Part shown: one piece after another, positions 55,608 to 61,006 of the stretch
How the letters are laid out: each line of letters opens with the position of its first letter
Position numbering within the stretch: the first letter of the stretch is position 1
Source of the DNA: Priapulus caudatus
Taxonomy: Eukaryota > Priapulida > Priapulimorpha > Priapulimorphida > Priapulidae
DNA: 61,006 bases
Reading direction: 5' to 3'
Assembly: GCF_000485595.1 (NCBI RefSeq)
Contig: NW_014577792.1
Span: forward strand, 8,370-69,375
The notes under the pieces: generated by a model
The model's input: only the letters and a program-made list of their open reading frames with translations
Told to the model about the DNA's origin: nothing
Database searches by the model: none
Position numbers and translations under genes: made by a program

Positions 55608-57302
55608 GGTTCCCTGATACAAAACCACTAGGTGACTACAATTCTGTAGGTCATTAATAGAATCATTCACTAGGGAAACGTAATTTTTTGTATATCGTAT
55701 AGCTCATTCAGTTTATCTACAAATATTTAAAAAGCAAGTGAATATACATGCAGTATGTATGTTTTTGAGTCGTTATTTTGAGATGTCTTTACAGTACCGC
55801 TAATATAACGTGTTTCACATACGCTACATATTCAGTATAGAAGATCAAGGGAAAAGCCAATGTTAAGTTAATATTTGAATCAATGACCAAGTTCAGGTCA
55901 GACCAGTTTTTCCAGGACACAATAAGGGAAAATGTAGCACAAGTTTGAGCATGGACTTTGTGATGGGTTCAGAGGACAGGAAAATTGCATGTTACATTTT
56001 TTCTGATGTAGTATATGGATTATGTGAGTTACTTTTCAGTTGTCATTATATTTCTTTGTGATGTTACTCTCAGGATCTATATAATTATGTAAAACAAGAA
56101 ATAAGTGATATTACTTTATTAAAACTAGTATAAAATGTAATTGATACTAATAGGCAAGGATAGAAGCGAGTCCAGTGACTCTTGTGGCCCTCAGGAAACG
56201 TGCAGAAGTATGATTTGTTGCTCATTATATAGTAATAATTGTCTAGTCTATAGTTTCGTGTCTAGGAATAGAACCAACAGTTTAAAAGCAAATGCATGTT
56301 CAATGATGTTTTCTATTTGTGCATAATACAGTTGATTTTATGTGGATCGCATATTTTAGGGTCCTGCTTCTATTAGAATTCACAGAAATGAGAGATGTTT
56401 AGTGTAGTTATAATATTAAGCAGCTGCTGCACCGCTGCTTTGTAGGTAGTTGTTTGATGTTTCACCGTATTTTTAGTAGTTAGTCACCATTAGTCCTGAT
56501 AGTTCATAGTATTACTGAATGAAGGGAGTTGTCACGGTATGTTATTTATCAATATTACTGGAGTTTCTGGTCTCCCCTTTCTGCTCTTTATATGTTCAAC
56601 TATATTGATTTTGTTTGTTTGTTGACCTCGTTGTAGTTGTTGGAAGGAATTACATTATTATTATTATTACTATTCCAGCAGTACTCACAAACTTTAAACA
56701 CAATGTACTTGCTTCATAGAATGTGTCATATGCATACAAGTGTGTAAGATAACAGTTTATAGTAATAATAACATTAAACAGCTGTATTTTGTTCTTTACA
56801 TTTGATAGTACATGTATCCAACTATAAAGAAATATTAAAATTTAAGCAAAATTCTCACAAATTTATAAATCATGAAAACTTTTAAACTGCTTGCAAATAT
56901 ACGCATTCATTGGATAATGCCTGTGCTCACCATGCTGTTTACCGCAGAAGAAATGGTAGAATTAAACTAGTGTTTCAAATTGTTACTGGTTACGTTTTTA
57001 AAAGCTGTACATATGACTGTCTAGACACCATTCTTTCATGCATTATATTACTTTTTTTATTTATAATGTCAGCAGTTGATAAGGATCTGATAACCAGCTC
57101 AGTGACTTACTTACTATAGTCATAAAAAGACAAGAAATCGTTGTTTTGCTATACAGATTAATACATATAGTAAAAGGCATGAGATATAAATTATATGCTT
57201 TAGATATTTTAACCACACACACATACATTACTTAGTTTCACCAGTTTGGTTTGTGCTAAATTGGTTAGCAACTGAGAAAGGCCAGGTTTGCAATGACGCC
57301 TG
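55608..57302. other. 3' intergenic region between TERT and DYNLRB
   Basis: AT-rich, no supported gene; short ORFs at 56141 and 56910 are unconvincing. TTTATT at 57056-57061 reads AATAAA on the minus strand, about 240 bp past the DYNLRB stop, and could be its polyadenylation signal. The two genes converge here. Confidence 0.5.
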
Positions 57303-57346
57303 CTACTCACTCGGATTCTGTATCACAATAAGCAAATATTCTTTGT
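57303..57346 (-). CDS. DYNLRB: DYNLRB exon 4 with stop
   Basis: Acceptor TTTCCAG followed by ACAAAGAATATTTGC; with the preceding G it reads [14 protein letters not shown] and a TAG. It matches the conserved C-terminus DKDYFLIVIQNP of the family. Confidence 0.95.
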
Positions 57347-59065
57347 CTGGAAATAAAGTAAAAACTTTTCAGATGAACATAATACCAGTTTGCTCAACGT
57401 TAGTGCTGTATAACAACTACACCAAATTTTTTAGCTGGATAAAGCATTTATTTTATTTCTAATGGTTGCTTAAATTTTTTTGAAGAAATATGGCTATATA
57501 ATCCACACTGCTAAAAATGATAGAGTAACTGACACCTTGTGTGATGAGTTTTTAACCTTGCCACCAAATTCACATTAGTTTTAATATCACTGCACATTAC
57601 TTTACAAGCCACTTTCGGTGACAAAATCCGAACAGTTTTACCTGGCAACAGCCTGCCAACATGCTGTGGTCACACGCCAATGCTAGTACAGGTTTTTTAA
57701 TTAGCCAAGAATTGTGTGTCCCTTATATTATGATGCAAGTGATGAGACATGAATGTGTGGAAAAAATTAATGGCACAGAAACCTTTGTTGCACACATTTC
57801 AGCAGCTGCGATTCGCATTGTAAACAACTGCTGATAAATGGTAATTTTCCACGATTGAGCTTTTTATTAGTTAGCAGGACTAAATTTTGATGAAGTAATA
57901 AAAATATTATGAATTTAGCTTATTTAGGTTTCTGATCTGTAGGTGTTGCCATATCTGTAATGTAAACCTTTTTAAAACCAGCTTTTCTTACTGCATACCC
58001 TGATCACATGTATCATTCATATGTAAGTGTATAGTATTGATGATGGTTAATGCATACATACCTGGTGCAACCATGATCTCGTGTTTCTTGGACCTTATTC
58101 TCAAAAAAGTTAGATCATTCTGAGGGTCAAGATCCCTGACTGTACTCCTTGCCTTTGCCGCCAGCTGGTGTATGAGTCCTGCATACTGGACAGTGGTGGA
58201 ATTATCTAATGTCGTCCTTATAGGGATACCTTTGTAAAGCAAATCAATCCAAAATAACTTGTTATTACTATTCACTATTAAAATTTCATATTTGCACAGT
58301 TGTTCCTCCCATACATATTGTTCTTTATTATTCAACATCTATTTATTCACACTATATAAATGGGTATTTCATAGGAGATTACATTCAGCATAAACAAAAC
58401 CTTATGTATGTTGGTATTAAATTGTTGTGTATAGTGTATTGACTGTAGCTTCTAATGCTACAGGAAGGAAGAATAGCTAAGGAAGAATTAAGAAATCTAC
58501 ATCATAGGTCCATAATCATTGTTATTATCAATACAGGCATGACACTAAGGCAATAAACATGGGGATCCAAGGTACCAGGGTAGACACTACAGTCACGAGA
58601 CTGAATCCTAATGCTCCCACAGGAAGCTCTAAGGGCGAGAAAATGCTACAGACGATATTGCATGCAATGAAATAACTAGTGGAATTTAAAAAATCATCAC
58701 ATAATTATAATGACATCAATAAACATCACATATAATTAATCCACAAAACGTTGGGTTTCTAAAAGTTCTTGTAGGATATAAAGTTGTAACCAGTGCATTA
58801 CTAAACTAAACAGGCCAATGTTCTTATGAATAATTGCCATTTAAATTATTTCCTTTTGAAATTGTATCTTACTACTCAATGCTATACTTATATCAGAAGA
58901 ATGGGGCCATTTTTAGTCGCGAACACATAAATTTCCACTGAGTCAATCTAGTTAAATACACTAAAAAGCATTCATCACTTATTGCTCACCTTCACCATTC
59001 ACTATAATGATTCCAACCACTCCCTTGTGGGTCTGGATGCGCTTCAGTGTGTCTTCAACCTCCGA
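57303..59065 (-). CDS. DYNLRB: Roadblock-type dynein light chain, 3 of 4 exons
   Basis: Roadblock light chains are about 96-residue subunits that dimerise and bind the dynein intermediate chain in the cytoplasm and cilia. Three exons on the minus strand join in phase: 58990-59065 ([20 protein letters not shown] then IVNGEG), 58062-58229 ([20 protein letters not shown] ... [20 protein letters not shown] then AP), 57303-57346 ([13 protein letters not shown], stop TAG). Together about 95 residues, the full family length apart from the first one or two. Exon 1, probably only Met plus one residue and the 5'UTR, was not found. Very high conservation suggests a functional gene. Confidence 0.95.
58062..58229 (-). 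CDS. DYNLRB: DYNLRB exon 3
   Basis: Acceptor TTTACAAAG and donor CACCAG/GTATGT bound 168 bp (2 + 55 codons + 1). Holds the conserved core [20 protein letters not shown], almost identical to vertebrate roadblock proteins. Confidence 0.97.
58990..59065 (-). CDS. DYNLRB: DYNLRB exon 2
   Basis: Minus-strand acceptor GTTTTGTAG and donor GAAG/GTGAGC bound 25 codons plus one base, starting in phase 0. Encodes the N-terminal helix and first strand of the roadblock fold. Confidence 0.95.
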
Positions 59066-61006
59066 CTACAAAACATAAGTTAGTGATGAAAACTTTCTCA
59101 AAATAGTAGTAGCCACCTAGGTCCCCAATGTAAAAATATTAGAGGCCCAGCTTATCACATAAAGTGCCAACATGTTGGATTCATGTATTTGAAAATTGAC
59201 ACTAAAATAGAGCGCTATTATGTATTATGAGCATTAAGATGCATACCAACTATTTTGAGAAGAGAACTACACGACATTTCCTTCAAGTATAGATTAGTGT
59301 AGTTTTTATGCTACTTGTCAAAAAACGTATCGGGATCCTAGAATACGGTAAGCAAATTGAATTGGCATAACGGTAGCATGCAAACCGTAGTGATTCCACT
59401 GATTATGCAATGTTTATCTATGCAAACCGTAGTGATTCCACTGATTATGCAATGTTTATCTATGCAAACAAACCCTAACATTCTGGGTGACCTAATGAAA
59501 ATCTGGGGCCTACTATTTCTTTACTTGTGTCTGGTGACTTGGTGATTGTTAGAGGATGCAATCACAAATTATTAATTTCTTATGTATTTTCACAGCAACT
59601 AGTGTCAACATCACATCACATGTTAAAGGGACTACGTCACGAATTTTCTATGGTAAAATTTGTTAAAAAAAAATTGCAAGTAAGAACTAATGGGACTAAA
59701 CAAATTGTCAAATTCTTACCTAATAAGATTGTTTTTCAACTAGTTAAAAATCCAAAAAACCTTGACGATTTGAATTAATGTTTTTAATTGCTTGCTATGG
59801 GCTATGTATGGGTCACGAGTGTATGTTCACATCAAACAATATAGTAAAATAGGAAGTATAATGCAGCAATTTAACCATAAAATGTGAACAGAATTACTTA
59901 TATTTTGTGAAAAAGTGGAAATATTTGTATTATTCTTTATTATTTACGGTGACATAATCACTTTAACATATATGGAAGTTATTAACATTGTCATGCAGTC
60001 TCCAACTAGGAATTTTCTAAGAAGATTTAGTGATTAAACATTCAAATAGTTACCGTAGCAACGCACTCACTCAGGTATAAGGAAACAGGTCATTTTCATT
60101 AGTTAAACCAATTTACTTCTGGAGGTAAGTAACTGTAATACTAAATCTTTTCTGCGTGAATCACTTAATTAGGGCACAGCTATGAGGCAAACATAGCCAA
60201 CTAATATCAATGTCATTAGTATGGCTTGTAACTGTTTCCACGGTTACTATATCACATCTGTATATGTCATTGTTATATAAGAAGGGACCAAATTGTTTGG
60301 TGAGGATTACAGGCTGGGATTATGGGATGTTGTAATTCAACTAGGCTATGGAACGAATTTCAATACACTTGTCTGATAGCCATCCATTAGATAATCTGTG
60401 ACCTTTATAACAAATATGTTTATCTCAGAGAAAATAATTATCTTGTGATATTTGACTGGTTTTTCATTAACTTTCAACATTAGGTTATAGTATTCCAGCT
60501 TTGTTATTATAATTTTAACATTATTTTGCTGTACACACTGTGAATTTCACGAGGCAAACAAAATAAACACGAAATTGTTACGTCACGTGGAAACCTCAAT
60601 AACGACATGAGTTAAACATTAGATACCGAAATTCTAGTTGCTCCGTCGTGCCATGCGTTTAAAGTACGTCAATAGATTTTAGATTTGTCGAACTAAGATG
60701 GGCGCAAATGGTCGCAAATGTGTTGTTTAACTCAGTTCATCTCAGGGAAATACCGTATAACTCGGTAAATAAGCAGCCCCTAGTTACTGCAAGCAGCCAG
60801 CAATAAAAAGTATGCAGTGGCTATGCGTCCGGAACAGGTCGCATAGCCTCCAGGCTACGCATCCGGACATCCACTTACACAGCGATCGCGCGACTCGCGT
60901 ACACGCATGATTGCGCAACGGGATGGTCTGCTGATTGCCGAAAATATACAATATATGCCCTGCTGCGAGTGCTGCCGTCTATCCTTTCATCCGTCCTCTT
61001 TCGCTC
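59066..61006. other. Upstream of DYNLRB exon 2, no gene recognised
   Basis: DYNLRB exon 1 and promoter should lie here or beyond the window edge. Contents: a 42-bp tandem repeat (59378-59469) and a GGCTATGCG/CGCATAGCC hairpin near 60817-60850. ORFs at 59357 and 59527 have no recognisable family. Confidence 0.5.
59378..59469. repeat. 42-bp tandem repeat, 2.2 copies
   Basis: The unit beginning ATGCAAACCGTAGTGATTCC and ending ATGCAATGTTTATCT occurs twice without change, followed by a partial third ATGCAAAC. Exact identity points to a recent duplication. Confidence 0.9.

Noticed and set aside
1-61006. CRISPR arrays, operons, bacterial promoters or ribosome binding sites
   Set aside because: None seen. 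Introns, spliced exons, LTR/LINE/SINE elements and animal gene families show this is eukaryotic DNA.

Overview
The window is animal genomic DNA: AT-rich, intron-rich, no bacterial-style ORFs, and full of LTR retrotransposons, a LINE, a tRNA-derived SINE and MITE-like elements. The mixture (Ty3/Gypsy elements, GTCCGTCC-rich repeats, many small TIR elements) resembles marine invertebrate genomes, but the species cannot be named from sequence alone.

The main gene is telomerase reverse transcriptase (TERT), plus strand, about 5.8-55.6 kb. It is not visible as one ORF. I traced it exon by exon through matching splice phases and the TERT motif order: TEN-domain exons (5790-10269), a basic linker exon (18378-18783), RNA-binding-domain exons including the QFP-type block (20432-21053), the T motif (28801-28967), RT motifs 1/2 (32274-32403), A (33192-33282), B' (38203-38346), C (45659-45728), D (51306-51407) and E (51881-52031), then the C-terminal extension to a stop at 55605-55607. 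The first coding exon was not found. A short exon expected between 33738 and 38203 also appears to be missing.

Downstream and convergent on the minus strand are three exons of a roadblock-type dynein light chain (DYNLRB; 57303-59065). Its first exon was not found.

The TERT introns are full of mobile DNA. A complete Ty3/Gypsy element (23581-28773, 187-bp LTRs, CACAT target duplication) ends 27 bp before the T-motif exon. A second, unrelated LTR element lies on the minus strand (38487-44708), inserted in the TA-rich tail of a tRNA-related SINE. A broken RTE-like LINE (minus, about 29.69-32.2 kb) carries a nested repeat. Several TIR elements and at least one recurrent ~600-bp repeat family (R1) are also present.

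Two long stretches occur as imperfect direct tandem copies: 10187-17986 / 17987-25495, and 40534-45865 / 45866-51169. Each pair carries the same TERT exon(s) and part of the same retroelement. The copies differ mainly by scattered single-base indels. A third partial copy of the first Gypsy element with its flank (34566-37909) contains a 626-bp run of N. This pattern looks more like gap filling with uncorrected long reads, or allele duplication in the assembly, than recent biology. It affects every gene model made from this window. A degenerate CCCTAA-like tract (about 50880-50945) sits at the low-quality end of one such copy, inside the telomerase gene.
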